Shown: in pieces, positions 16,656 through 24,801 of the stretch | How positions within the stretch are numbered: position 1 is the stretch's first letter | How the letters are laid out: the number at the start of each line of letters is the position of its first letter | Assembly: GCA_937863415.1 (NCBI GenBank) | Contig: CALMFC010000005.1 | Coordinates: 124,001-188,000 of the forward strand | DNA length: 64,000 bases | Direction of reading: 5' to 3' | Source of the DNA: an uncultured bacterium | GTDB lineage: Bacteria > Patescibacteriota > Saccharimonadia > Saccharimonadales > Saccharimonadaceae | The notes under the pieces: generated by a model | The model's database searches: none | What the model saw: only the letters and a program-made list of their open reading frames with translations | What the model was told of the DNA's origin: nothing | Translations under genes and position numbers: made by a program

Positions 16656-18059
16656 ATGAGTTTATTTTCTGACATGGGTACATTCTACCGAAAAGTGATC
16701 CTGCCCGAGGGTGACTCCAAAGAGGTCATGGCCGAGCGTTTTGGCGAGACGATTACCCCTAATATGCGCGCACTGCGCCTTTCAATGACCGTCGCCGACT
16801 ATTTGGTGGCCATGGGTGTCGCCGCAAGTGACGTAACTGACATTTGTCTCAGCATCACCAACCGCTACTGTGAACGAAAGGTATCGATTGAAATTATCGC
16901 AACCGTTCTGATGTTCTCGCAGGACCGTGGCAATGACCGCGAACCGTTAACGCTGATCCGGTCTATTCACTCGAGGCCAGTCAATAGCGCCCTGATTCAG
17001 GACATCGAAGATATCGTAAATGATATTCACGAAGGCAAACTGGATTTAGATTCAGCCGAAACGCGCCTCGAGAACCTGCTTAAAAAACCTAGCAGATATC
17101 CGCAGTGGCTACTGAGCGCCGGAAGTGCCGCAATTAGCGCAGGTATCGGCGCCTTGCTGTCCGGATCGCCACTGATTATCGCCCTGTCGTTTATCGTCGG
17201 TGGATTCATATCATACATGCTAATATTTTTGACTAAACTGCGCATGCCAGCGTTCTTTATCCAAGTAATCGCAGCCGCTATCGCAACACTAGTCGCCGCC
17301 CTCGTAACCTGGCTCGGTAACCACGGCGTAACGCAACTACAGGGCCTTGATCCAAACCTTATCATCATCGGTGGAATCATCATGTTAGTCGCCGGTCTAG
17401 CCATCGTTAGCGCAGTTGAGGATGCGATCGATGAATTCTATATTACTGCCAACGCTCGAATCTTACGTGTCGTAATGCTAACTGCCGGCATTATCTTTGG
17501 TATCGTCGCCGGATTATTTATTGCTAAAAACTTAGGCGTCAACATGACCATTAACACTGACCGCGCACTATACGATACTGTCGCTTGGCAATACGTCGGC
17601 GCAATCGCGATTGCAGCAGGTTATGCACTGAGTGTAAATACGCGCATCAGTGGAATTATCCTGTCCGGACTCATCGGAGCAGGCGGTTGGGCAATTTATA
17701 GCCTAACCGCACCAGCATTTACACCAATTGTTGGCAGTTTTATCGCTGCAGCTGCTGTCGGCGCAAGTGCCGCGTTGCTGGCACGCTGGCTACGCACACC
17801 AGCCACAACCATGATTACCGCCGGTATCATTTCGTTAGTTCCAGGACTCTCGATCTTTAATGGACTCATGGTATTAATCATTGGCGCCGACAAGGCTGGA
17901 GCAGCTATCGATTCTGGCACCCTTATTTTGCTTAACGCTCTTGTTCTCGCCCTAGCCATCGCCGCTGGTGCAACTTTCGGCAACCTCGTCGCTCGACCCG
18001 TCAGACGTACGTTAATTCGCGCACACAACGCCCTGCCACGGCGCAAACTGAACGACTAG
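16656..18059 (+). CDS. threonine/serine exporter family protein (ThrE)
   Basis: 467 aa. Cytosolic N-terminal part (about 1-145) containing SLSITNRY and RSIHSRPVN, then about ten membrane helices in two blocks of five: the ThrE domain (PF06738) and the ThrE_2 half, fused as in Corynebacterium ThrE, whereas E. coli splits them as YjjP/YjjB. Exports threonine or serine in that family; in this organism dipeptide or organic-acid export is also possible. Base composition is GC-richer and the coding stronger than in its neighbours. It converges on hsp20 with a 5-base gap. Confidence 0.85.
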   Translation: MSLFSDMGTFYRKVILPEGDSKEVMAERFGETITPNMRALRLSMTVADYLVAMGVAASDVTDICLSITNRYCERKVSIEIIATVLMFSQDRGNDREPLTLIRSIHSRPVNSALIQDIEDIVNDIHEGKLDLDSAETRLENLLKKPSRYPQWLLSAGSAAISAGIGALLSGSPLIIALSFIVGGFISYMLIFLTKLRMPAFFIQVIAAAIATLVAALVTWLGNHGVTQLQGLDPNLIIIGGIIMLVAGLAIVSAVEDAIDEFYITANARILRVVMLTAGIIFGIVAGLFIAKNLGVNMTINTDRALYDTVAWQYVGAIAIAAGYALSVNTRISGIILSGLIGAGGWAIYSLTAPAFTPIVGSFIAAAAVGASAALLARWLRTPATTMITAGIISLVPGLSIFNGLMVLIIGADKAGAAIDSGTLILLNALVLALAIAAGATFGNLVARPVRRTLIRAHNALPRRKLND

Positions 18060-18064
18060 AAGTG

Positions 18065-18493
18065 CTATTTCCTCTTGGACGAACCAATGGCAATCTTCCT
18101 GGGTTCAGGTAGTGGTGTTAGTGGAACACTAACTTTTAACACACCGTCGTCTAGGTGCGCCTTAATTTTGTCGGCATCAGCCCTTTTTGGCAAAGCTATA
18201 CGACGATAAAAGCTACTCGAGCTTTCACGTACTACATATTTTTTACTTTTATCTTCTTCTTTTTCGTGACGTTCAGCACTAATAACCAGTGCGCCGTTAT
18301 CTACTTCAATGTTAACGTCTTTTTGCTCAAAGTTTGGCAAATGCGCCTCAACTACCAAATTATCATCTTTGATAAAAACATCGGTGGTTGGGATATTTAC
18401 ACCTTTAAATGGCGACATCCAATCATCACCAAAAAATTGCTTTTGTAGTGTTGATAATTCCGTAAACGGATCCCATCTTACAAGATTACTCAT
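18065..18493 (-). CDS. small heat shock protein, Hsp20/alpha-crystallin
   Basis: 142 aa, normal length. The alpha-crystallin domain (about 38-130) contains VEAHLPNFEQKDVNIEV, FYRRIALP and the closing ALDDGVLKVSVPL-like strand (HLDDGVLKVSVPL); the C-terminus has an IxI-like tail (RKIAIG). ATP-independent holdase for unfolding proteins. AAAGGAG ribosome site 8 bases before the ATG. Its promoter carries a CIRCE element overlapping the -35 box, so it is probably repressed by HrcA, which is not in this window. Confidence 0.9.
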   Translation of the reverse strand: MSNLVRWDPFTELSTLQKQFFGDDWMSPFKGVNIPTTDVFIKDDNLVVEAHLPNFEQKDVNIEVDNGALVISAERHEKEEDKSKKYVVRESSSSFYRRIALPKRADADKIKAHLDDGVLKVSVPLTPLPEPRKIAIGSSKRK

Positions 18494-18556
18494 ATTTTTC
18501 TCCTTTCGTCATTAATATTAATGGTTTCCAGAAGAAGCATATTAGCTTCTGTATAT

Positions 18557-18585
18557 ATTGTAAGAAACTGGCACTCTCATGTCAA
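18557..18585 (-). promoter_or_regulatory. hsp20 promoter, full -35/-10
   Basis: On the minus strand, TTGACA (18580-18585) and TACAAT (18557-18562) with a 17-base spacer: a near-consensus housekeeping sigma promoter. The -35 box lies inside the CIRCE element. Confidence 0.75.
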
Positions 18586-18594
18586 GAGTGCTAA
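18568..18594. promoter_or_regulatory. CIRCE element (HrcA operator)
   Basis: On the plus strand CTGGCACTC, a 9-base spacer, GAGTGCTAA; consensus TTAGCACTC-N9-GAGTGCTAA. One arm is perfect, the other differs at two bases near its outer end. It overlaps the -35 of hsp20, as at HrcA-repressed operons. Confidence 0.85.
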
Positions 18595-18603
18595 TTTATA
18601 ATT

Positions 18604-19299
18604 TTAATTATTCCTAAAACCTTCTTTGACGGAGGCTAGTAAGTTCGGAATATTAGCATCTAGAATAATCTGTTTATTATAGCCGAGCTTAACTAGTGAT
18701 TGATATGCGTCCACTAACTCGGATGAAAATTCTTGTTTAGAAATTATACTATGTTCACTAAATATCATAAGTCTTTGTGTATCTCCAACAAGCATGTTTA
18801 TCAAAAGTTCCACAGAAATTAAATCGTTCGGATAACTATCAAAGTCCAAATCGGGTGACGACACGACAATATGCGCATCGGGCAAAACGGCAAGCGCAGT
18901 CGTCAGTGCTCGCCTTTCCATGTACGGCTTTGTTACAATCAAAAGGCTTTTGGGATTTAGGCCCTTTTCGTCCAGAAGCTTTTTGGTAAATCTAATATTA
19001 TCAAAAGTATTTGTAGATTTGTCTTCGATAATTATCTTTTCACTCGGCACACCTAGCCTCATCGCTTCCTCTGCAAATATATGAGCCTCGGGTTTGGTAA
19101 ATGCGTCTTTGGTTAATCTTCCAAACCCACCTGTGGTTGCTAAAACATCACCGTAGCCTTTATTAAACAGCTCTGCTGCGGCATGTGCGGTACGGACATC
19201 ACTATTCCCCAAAGCAACAATACAATCAGCCTTTTCGGGTTCTTGACCCAAGACGTTGAAATCCCACAGAACTTTAGCAAGTTTTAATGCTTCATCCAT
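18604..19299 (-). CDS. YdcF/SanA-like DUF218 protein
   Basis: 231 aa. DUF218 fold: opening DCIVALGNSDVRTAHAAAEL, then TTGGFGRLTKDAFTKPEAHIFAEEA with the conserved Thr/Gly/Glu, and EDKSTNTFDNIRFTKKLL, the family signature. No membrane helix, unlike SanA/ElyC, so it resembles cytosolic YdcF. Function in cell-envelope or nucleotide chemistry is unproven. I start at ATG 19299, 6-7 bases from a TATACT box at 19307-19312; a longer frame to 19437 runs through the duplicated tRNA fragment and encodes unrelated sequence. Confidence 0.75.
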   Translation of the reverse strand: MDEALKLAKVLWDFNVLGQEPEKADCIVALGNSDVRTAHAAAELFNKGYGDVLATTGGFGRLTKDAFTKPEAHIFAEEAMRLGVPSEKIIIEDKSTNTFDNIRFTKKLLDEKGLNPKSLLIVTKPYMERRALTTALAVLPDAHIVVSSPDLDFDSYPNDLISVELLINMLVGDTQRLMIFSEHSIISKQEFSSELVDAYQSLVKLGYNKQIILDANIPNLLASVKEGFRNN

Positions 19300-19306
19300 T
19301 AGTCTA

Positions 19307-19312
19307 AGTATA
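19307..19312 (-). promoter_or_regulatory. -10 box (TATACT) of the ydcF-like gene
   Basis: TATACT on the minus strand, 7 bases before ATG 19299. Supports the short start. Confidence 0.45.
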
Positions 19313-19351
19313 GCAAACAAAAACACCATGACCTGGATCACAGTGCTTATG

Positions 19352-19371
19352 CTTGGCTCAGGCGGCTGGAT
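19352..19371. repeat. distal att-like copy of the tRNA-Asn 3' end
   Basis: CTTGGCTCAGGCGGCTGGAT; it differs from the tRNA copy only at the ninth base. No cloverleaf can be formed around it, so it is a fragment and not a second tRNA. Confidence 0.65.
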
Positions 19372-19397
19372 AGCGGCTGCGCCTTTTCCGCTCGTTC

Positions 19398-19428
19398 GTA
19401 AAAGAAAATACATTGTGCTTTCTTTTAC
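19398..19428. repeat. inverted repeat in the island edge
   Basis: GTAAAAGAAA and TTTCTTTTAC (10 bp, perfect) around an 11-base loop. Near the distal att copy; possibly a terminator or recombinase arm site. Confidence 0.4.
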
Positions 19429-19491
19429 TTCACTCACTACACCGAACCACTTTTTCTACGCAAAAGCCTGGTTCTCATGCCATGGCGCTGT

Positions 19492-19534
19492 AGCCAAGCA
19501 AAAAAGAGCCTCAAAGACTCTTCTTTGCTTGGCT
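19492..19534. terminator. long hairpin downstream of the membrane/HNH operon
   Basis: 17-bp stem with one mismatch (arms 19492-19508 and 19518-19534, starting AGCCAAGCAAA) and a 9-base loop. It lies 45 bases past the stop of the leftward gene at 19579 and probably ends that operon, although no long T run follows. Confidence 0.5.
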
Positions 19535-19578
19535 CCCCGTAATAGAGGAAGTCATTACTTTAATAAAGAGCGAATCAT

Positions 19579-19890
19579 CTACAGGAACGCCGCTATTAAT
19601 GTAACTATAAAACCGACTGCCTGTATTCTATTCCCCCAAACCCAAAGTATAGACTCCCTAGCATTAAAGCGTGTAGTAGCATGTGCCACAAAACTATTAC
19701 CAATCACCGCCATAAGTGCACCAATGATTAGTAACGTGATAGTAAAAGGACTGGCCGTAACCTCATAGCTAAAGATGCCTATAAGAGCCAGTACAAGGAT
19801 AACTACGCCAACTGCAATCGCTGCTGTCTGCACTGCCGTACGCAACATTATTCTCTTCATCTCATCAGTAACATGCTTAGGTATTGCCAT
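19579..19890 (-). CDS. small membrane protein, hypothetical
   Basis: 103 aa with three predicted helices (about 17-40, 47-66, 82-102) and no known motif. It starts 9 bases after the HNH gene with TAGGAGA as ribosome site, so it is the second gene of that operon. Small membrane partners of nucleases occur in defence systems (for example as effectors), but nothing in the sequence proves this. Confidence 0.6.
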   Translation of the reverse strand: MAIPKHVTDEMKRIMLRTAVQTAAIAVGVVILVLALIGIFSYEVTASPFTITLLIIGALMAVIGNSFVAHATTRFNARESILWVWGNRIQAVGFIVTLIAAFL

Positions 19891-19899
19891 ATCAGTCTC

Positions 19900-20679
19900 C
19901 TAACTTGGTGTGACATCACCATACATACCCTTACGTACCGCCACAAGTCCACCAACGGCCTCTATCGGCCACTCAGTAGGCCACGAAAGGTCTTTGTCGT
20001 AGGGATGAATATGTGGAAGTATCCGTGAATCAATACCTCCAACCGTTACTTCACCACCATCTAAGTTGCTGCCTATTACTTGAAAAATTACATTACCCAA
20101 CACCAGCGAGGAAGCCCATATCAGGCCTCCGTTCTCAACTTGCTTCTTAGCAATCGCTACAGAGCCCTTATCGACTATTGCGTTAGCTACTTGCTTTATC
20201 TCAAAGCTTGCCAATGGTTGAGTCTGTAAGTTAGTGAGCGGTAACCGCCAGCCCATTGTAACCAAAATGCTCTTTAATGGTTGTTTTTGTTTATATAACT
20301 GCTCGTAGAAGCTACGTGGGATATCGAACTTACCACCCGTTGCCTTGCTAATTACAAGGGTTGTCTTCTGTGCCCACAGTGCCAGCTTACGCTGGTCTTC
20401 TGACCCTAAGTCGTAAGCATCGTACGTAAAAGCGAGCTTGGTTAATATAGGCTTAACGTCCGATTCGATGTCGGACATCCAGCCGTTGTTACACACCCTG
20501 CATATAGCTTTTGTTTTGTCTTGAAACAGTGATGACTGCCACGTACGATTGAGATTGTCACCTCGTACTTCATTGACACCTTTAATCTTCTTGTCAAACA
20601 AAGAAGAAAGCCAGTCGGGAAAAACATGCTCGCGTGTCAATTCATTATCACTACCACAGAATATACAGGCTCTCTTCAT
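19900..20679 (-). CDS. HNH-type endonuclease-like protein
   Basis: 259 aa. N-terminal zinc ribbon CIFCGS (Cys5/Cys8), then LTREHVFPDWL with the HNH His, and CRVCNNGWMSDIE (about 60-72) giving the second Cys pair and the Asn. The order CxxC-EH-CxxCNN.W is typical of a widespread HNH-like family found in mobile islands. The long C-terminal part (80-259) has no motif I recognise and may bind a target. TATAAT at 20689-20694, 9 bases before the ATG. First gene of an operon with the small membrane protein. Confidence 0.75.
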   Translation of the reverse strand: MKRACIFCGSDNELTREHVFPDWLSSLFDKKIKGVNEVRGDNLNRTWQSSLFQDKTKAICRVCNNGWMSDIESDVKPILTKLAFTYDAYDLGSEDQRKLALWAQKTTLVISKATGGKFDIPRSFYEQLYKQKQPLKSILVTMGWRLPLTNLQTQPLASFEIKQVANAIVDKGSVAIAKKQVENGGLIWASSLVLGNVIFQVIGSNLDGGEVTVGGIDSRILPHIHPYDKDLSWPTEWPIEAVGGLVAVRKGMYGDVTPS

Positions 20680-20688
20680 TTAATATGT

Positions 20689-20694
20689 ATTATA
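20689..20694 (-). promoter_or_regulatory. -10 box (TATAAT) of the HNH gene
   Basis: TATAAT on the minus strand, 9 bases from the ATG. Confidence 0.45.
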
Positions 20695-20794
20695 GCTACT
20701 TTTATCAAAACCATGGATAATCAAGTGAAAGGCCAGTGTAAGATTTGCTTATGCTTAGAATATATAGCCTCAAGGGTTATACTTGTATGTAACC

Positions 20795-21955
20795 ATGTCA
20801 TACATTCCTATTGTAAAAGACTCTGTGTTTCTCGATTATGGGATAGACACCCCTAGCGTTATTATTCATGCGAGTCATATACTGTGGCGACCGAACGTAC
20901 TACCTGCTGTTGCTGAGAGGTTCCCTGTTATTATAGATATTGAGACAAACCGACTTGTTACAAACGATGCAAACAGGTCCGATAGCTTCAAGAAGCTACC
21001 TTATGCTATTAATGAAGCTGAATTCCCCAAGATATTTAGCGACTCAACCTTTCGCCTTCAACAACTTGTAGAGCCAGTTGTAAAATTTCAAACCGACAAC
21101 AACTCAAGCCTAATACTAGCACCGTACCTCATGGTAAGCGACTGGAGAAGCAGGGCTTTCTCCGTAAACCTTGAGCTAATTGCGGATGTAGTTAACCACA
21201 CTGAACGCCACCCGGTAGAGGTCCCTCTGTTTGGTGTTATTAATATATCCTGTGACATCTTTAGGTCAGCCGAGGGAACCACCTACGTTAAGGATCGCTA
21301 TCTTGAATTTGCAGACCACTTAGATGGCTATGTCATCATCGCAGATGACTTCAGCGAACGGGAGGCAGACAGCAATAATCTTATAAACTTCGCTCGATTA
21401 GTGCACGGTCTCGTGACAGCAGGGAAAAAGGTATACGTCTTTCCAGTGGGCGGATTCGGCTTAGTGCTTAGTGCAATCGGTGCAGAACACTACGGAAGTG
21501 GTATATTTGGCAAAGAGACTAGCTCGGTTGCAATGTTCGACAATGGGGGTGGTCGTAGTCGTAGTGACCGCTGGATTTATGAGCCTAATATATTTACCTA
21601 CGTGAACGCAGTCGCCTTAAAGCGTTCGGGTTATACTTGCAGCTGTGATGCATGCGGGGGAGATATTGCTAGCACTTTACCATTAAAGAAGAGACATGAT
21701 GCATTAATCCGGAAACAACTTGCTGACGAAATCGCAAGCCTAAACCCCGAAGACAGACTTCCGTTCGTAAAAGAAAAGCTTGAAACGGGGATTAAATTAG
21801 TAAGGGAATATGAGCGTTTAGATTTTGGGCCTAAATCTGCATACTATCTCGAGAAGTGGCTCGCGGTAGTAGATGCAGCCATGAATTGGCCAAAAAGCGA
21901 GGAAGAAGACGACGAACTTCTCGATGCCCTATTGAATGAGATTGATGAAGAATAA
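20795..21955 (+). CDS. TGT-like (tRNA-guanine transglycosylase-related) zinc protein, function unknown
   Basis: 386 aa. An alternating alpha/beta core (about 25-270) with strand segments such as LILAPYLMVSD, PLFGVINIS, GYVIIADDF and KKVYVFPVGGFG suggests a TIM barrel. It is followed by CSCDAC (Cys282, Cys284, Cys287) and a His at 301, the C-x-C-x2-C...H zinc site of tRNA-guanine transglycosylases and DpdA DNA-modifying relatives. I do not find the usual catalytic Asp motif with confidence, so activity is uncertain. The last 90 residues are helical and very acidic. TATACT at 20778-20783; ATG 20795 preferred. The stop overlaps the PIN gene start by one base. Confidence 0.55.
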   Translation: MSYIPIVKDSVFLDYGIDTPSVIIHASHILWRPNVLPAVAERFPVIIDIETNRLVTNDANRSDSFKKLPYAINEAEFPKIFSDSTFRLQQLVEPVVKFQTDNNSSLILAPYLMVSDWRSRAFSVNLELIADVVNHTERHPVEVPLFGVINISCDIFRSAEGTTYVKDRYLEFADHLDGYVIIADDFSEREADSNNLINFARLVHGLVTAGKKVYVFPVGGFGLVLSAIGAEHYGSGIFGKETSSVAMFDNGGGRSRSDRWIYEPNIFTYVNAVALKRSGYTCSCDACGGDIASTLPLKKRHDALIRKQLADEIASLNPEDRLPFVKEKLETGIKLVREYERLDFGPKSAYYLEKWLAVVDAAMNWPKSEEEDDELLDALLNEIDEE

Positions 21956-22392
21956 TGATTTGGGTTGTTGTTGATACTAATGTTCTGCTAAAGGGCCTCC
22001 TTAGCAACATAAACCCGTCCCGAAAGGTCATAAACCTTGCCCTAGCTGGAAAAATTGTTATCGCTGGCAGTCAATCAACAATGGAAGAATTTCATAAAAA
22101 AATTGTTATGGAAAAGTTCAATGATTTTTATGAGAAGCAGAAGTTTAGTGCAGAGATGCTAGCCAATACATACTCAAATATAGTTACGCTTGTTACTATT
22201 AGCGACGAAGTTCGACAGCTCACAGTCTGTAGAGACCCTGACGATGATGAATTTATTAGGGTTGCCATTGAGAAACATGCGAAAATTATCATAACAGAAG
22301 ATAAAGACCTACTAGACTTAGGACGCTATGATGATATCCGTATTCTGAAGCCAAAACGCTTTATTGAGTTGTATGAAAAACTTACCCCCTAA
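21955..22392 (+). CDS. PIN-domain ribonuclease (COG1569-type putative toxin)
   Basis: 145 aa, one PIN domain. Acidic residues for metal binding: Asp7 in VVVDTNVLLKGL, a Glu in STMEEFHKKI, and RDPDDDEFI with TEDKDLL near the end. The family cuts RNA and is often a toxin. Its ATG overlaps the stop of the TGT-like gene (TAATG), so the two are translated together; a classic small antitoxin is not seen. It converges with the next gene, overlapping 11 bases. Confidence 0.8.
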   Translation: MIWVVVDTNVLLKGLLSNINPSRKVINLALAGKIVIAGSQSTMEEFHKKIVMEKFNDFYEKQKFSAEMLANTYSNIVTLVTISDEVRQLTVCRDPDDDEFIRVAIEKHAKIIITEDKDLLDLGRYDDIRILKPKRFIELYEKLTP

Positions 22393-23110
22393 GTAGGGCA
22401 TGCTCATCAAGAAACAATTCTGTTACATAATTCCTCACAGGCCTGTCTTGAGGTACTTGTTTGCTAGGTTTAACCAACACCTTGTGTTTGCTAGTCAGAG
22501 GGTCGAAGGATATTAGCCCAACACCCTTTCTCTTACACTCATCTATATCAACTCGATGAATATATTCCGGAGGCATGGCAAGGTACACCTTATCGGCGAC
22601 GTTACTATATCTATTGGCTTGCCATATACCCCTTTTCCAATCAGACAACTTCGCCTCAATCGCAGTAACGGTCTTAGCAATTGGCACCCAACCATTTACT
22701 TTTACATAGCCACCATCAATTTGTTTAACAAATCCGCCACTCTTTAACTCACTCAATATAGAAGAGCGGACGTATGACTGCGATATACCGGATCTTTCAG
22801 ATATTTCTCTCAAGCCTATAGGCGTGGCACTCCTATCATCTATGTCGGGCATAATAGACAGAACCTCGAAAAACTTCCTATTTAACAATGTACTGAATTG
22901 CTCCCGCTTCTCTCGAAGTTTAAATTTATCCCTATCAACATCAAGAATAACTAGGTCGGGCCGACCATAAGAAAAGTTTACTTCGCGGAGTGTTAGTTTA
23001 TTTTTGTTTTCGTAAAAGCGTTGCAGCTTTTCAACGAAGTCAGCTTCGTTCATGAGATAACCTCTAAAATCATCATACCGCTTATGCTGATGTTCGTAAA
23101 GCCACGACAT
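22382..23110 (-). CDS. PD-(D/E)XK nuclease-like protein with inserted winged HTH
   Basis: 242 aa. Asp52 in GRPDLVILD and Glu152/Lys154 in IEAKLSDWKRGIWQAN form the D...ExK core of restriction-type nucleases, with VYLAMPPEY as the next strand. A winged helix-turn-helix (about 75-140, ISERSGISQSYVRSSIL and a KQIDGGYVKVNG wing) is inserted between the two halves. DNA-targeting nuclease or a regulator with a dead nuclease fold are both possible. Ribosome site GGGAGAGGGG; TATACT further upstream. Convergent with the PIN gene. Confidence 0.6.
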   Translation of the reverse strand: MSWLYEHQHKRYDDFRGYLMNEADFVEKLQRFYENKNKLTLREVNFSYGRPDLVILDVDRDKFKLREKREQFSTLLNRKFFEVLSIMPDIDDRSATPIGLREISERSGISQSYVRSSILSELKSGGFVKQIDGGYVKVNGWVPIAKTVTAIEAKLSDWKRGIWQANRYSNVADKVYLAMPPEYIHRVDIDECKRKGVGLISFDPLTSKHKVLVKPSKQVPQDRPVRNYVTELFLDEHALLRG

Positions 23111-23454
23111 ACCCCTCTCCCTATCAATACCTCTAGTATAGCATGCCCTAATGCCTTAAGAATTTGCTACCAGTTTATGCTGTTTCAATCTTTTTTTATT
23201 ACTAATTAAGATAGCTTGCCTCTGTAAGCATCCCGACCGACCCGTTTATGTTCGGAGGGCAAGCTCTGCCTATGGCGTGTTATTATTTTAAGGAAGTACT
23301 CGGAGGCAAATAGAGTCAACAAGTTCTACCATATGAGTCCGTTCCCACCCCCACCCCAAAATTCTCAAAAGATACTATAGTAGTATTACCTTGTGTGCGT
23401 GGGTATGTGAATCCTGGGAGCACGCCTTTGAGGTTATATCTATATAATAGAAGC
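23111..23454. other. island intergenic region with a hairpin
   Basis: 344 bases without a supported gene. It holds an 8-bp stem (AGCTTGCC at 23213-23220 with GGCAAGCT at 23258-23265), a C-rich stretch near 23342-23358, and a TATAAT box at 23443-23448 for the next gene. A small RNA here is conceivable; nothing proves it. Confidence 0.35.
23443..23448 (+). promoter_or_regulatory. -10 box (TATAAT) of the 238-aa gene
   Basis: TATAAT, 6 bases before ATG 23455; decides the start against a longer frame beginning at 23395. Confidence 0.5.
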
Positions 23455-24171
23455 ATGAATCCTTCAGACAAGAACCTCCTTAAACGCTCAGCATATGAAT
23501 TAGCTGATTCCATAGCCACCAGTATTCCCGGTGTTGCTCAGGCATGGGCTTTAGGGAAGGCTCTTTACGGGAATGCTCTAGAGCTTAGGCAACAGCGTGC
23601 CCTTGAATGGGTTGAGGCAATTCAAAACGACCAGTCAGCTTTTAATGAACAAGTCGTTAACTCAGAGGAATTCCAGGATGGCTTCATAGCTGGACTCGAA
23701 GACTATATTAAGCTTAGGAGTTACCTAAAACGTAGAACTGCCTTAAAAGTATTCAAAGAATTTGCTAGCACAGCCGATAAGATAGAGTTCCCACTCGAAC
23801 GCTACAACGACACGCTGAAGAAGATATCACCAGCTAGTATTAGGACGCTTGCATTTATAAAGCATGAAATACTACCCATCATGGAAAGACGCTTAGAGGT
23901 TTATAACGGTGGAGAGCCCGGTATAAAAATGCCTACGAATCCTCACGCATTCTCGACATATGATGAAACTGGAAAGTTAAAGAGTATGACGGATCAGCTT
24001 GCTGAACTCGAATACTTAGGACTGATAAGGCAGGTATCAAGCTATCCAAGTGGCTTGGCGTTTAGCTCGAGCGGGATGATTAGTGGCTGGGCATTTACTA
24101 ATTTCGCAGAGGAGTTCATAAGGTTCATAGAGGAAGATACACAACTTGAAGATAATTCTTTGATGCATTAA
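23455..24171 (+). CDS. hypothetical island protein, helical
   Basis: 238 aa, mainly helical, no signal peptide. It contains a weakly hydrophobic N-terminal helix (IATSIPGVAQAWALGKALYG), a central QQRALEWVEAIQND...F.DGFIAGLEDYIKLRSYLKRR stretch, and a C-terminal part with a DQLAELEYLGLIRQVSSYPSG...SGWAFTNFAEEFIRFI pattern that looks like a winged helix or DUF4393/Abi-type end. This resembles small abortive-infection-like proteins, but I cannot assign a family. Confidence 0.5.
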   Translation: MNPSDKNLLKRSAYELADSIATSIPGVAQAWALGKALYGNALELRQQRALEWVEAIQNDQSAFNEQVVNSEEFQDGFIAGLEDYIKLRSYLKRRTALKVFKEFASTADKIEFPLERYNDTLKKISPASIRTLAFIKHEILPIMERRLEVYNGGEPGIKMPTNPHAFSTYDETGKLKSMTDQLAELEYLGLIRQVSSYPSGLAFSSSGMISGWAFTNFAEEFIRFIEEDTQLEDNSLMH

Positions 24172-24195
24172 GCCCCGAGCTATATTACTCGAAAA

Positions 24196-24748
24196 CTATT
24201 GAGCAACAATGAAACTATGCTCAGGAAAGTCGTCGGTATCGGGTACACCCAAGTAGAGTCTCGTTTTACTGTCCGCCTGACGCCCAATAAGTGCCACGTC
24301 AAATGCCTCTCTAAGCTGTCTAGAGGTCGTCTGAGACGTGATAACCGACGTAGAGTATAAGAGCTTCATGTTGGCAGATTCGGCGAATAAATTTATCTCT
24401 GAAATCAGCTTTTCATATCTGTTCTGGTCGAGTCTTGCCATATTGCACTCCTCTATAAAAATAAAAAGCTGAGACTTTTTGCCTTTGCGTCCTTCTCTTG
24501 CAATGATTGCGTACTTTTCAAGTACTTTAAAAGCCTTCTCCGCATCGAACTCCACAAGCTCTTCTATATACTCGGGGTGTTTATCTCTAAGTATCTCTGC
24601 ATCCACGCCAGTCATATCGAGAATGACAAAGCGAAGCTCGTCGGGACTCTTTGCCTGTATGTATCGCTTGAATAATGTCTCGCAAATCGTCCATGATAGT
24701 CGTCTTACCGACACCTCGTGGACCTGAAAAAGTAAAAATCTGTCCCAT
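24196..24748 (-). pseudogene. P-loop ATPase split by a frameshift
   Basis: Translating from ATG 24748 gives MGQIFTFSGPRGVGKTT, a perfect Walker A, and stops soon after. The sequence that should follow continues in another frame from about 24685 to the stop at 24196 (172 aa), with a Walker B-like LFIFIEECN. One base gained or lost near 24680-24690 joins them into a protein of about 184 aa. TATAAT at 24758-24763, 9 bases before 24748, supports the upstream start. Either a decayed gene, a sequencing error, or a programmed frameshift. Confidence 0.65.
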
Positions 24749-24757
24749 AGTAGGTTG

Positions 24758-24763
24758 ATTATA
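24758..24763 (-). promoter_or_regulatory. -10 box (TATAAT) of the split ATPase
   Basis: TATAAT on the minus strand, 9 bases before ATG 24748. Confidence 0.4.
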
Positions 24764-24801
24764 TAATATATTTTTCTAGAAGTAAATTAGATTTTTCTAT
24801 T

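Noticed and set aside
19352-19400. A second tRNA gene at the distal repeat
   Set aside because: Only the T-arm 3' strand and acceptor end are present; no D-arm or anticodon arm can be folded.
19300-19437. N-terminal extension of the YdcF-like protein
   Set aside because: It reads through the duplicated tRNA fragment, has no family similarity, and a -10 box lies between it and ATG 19299.
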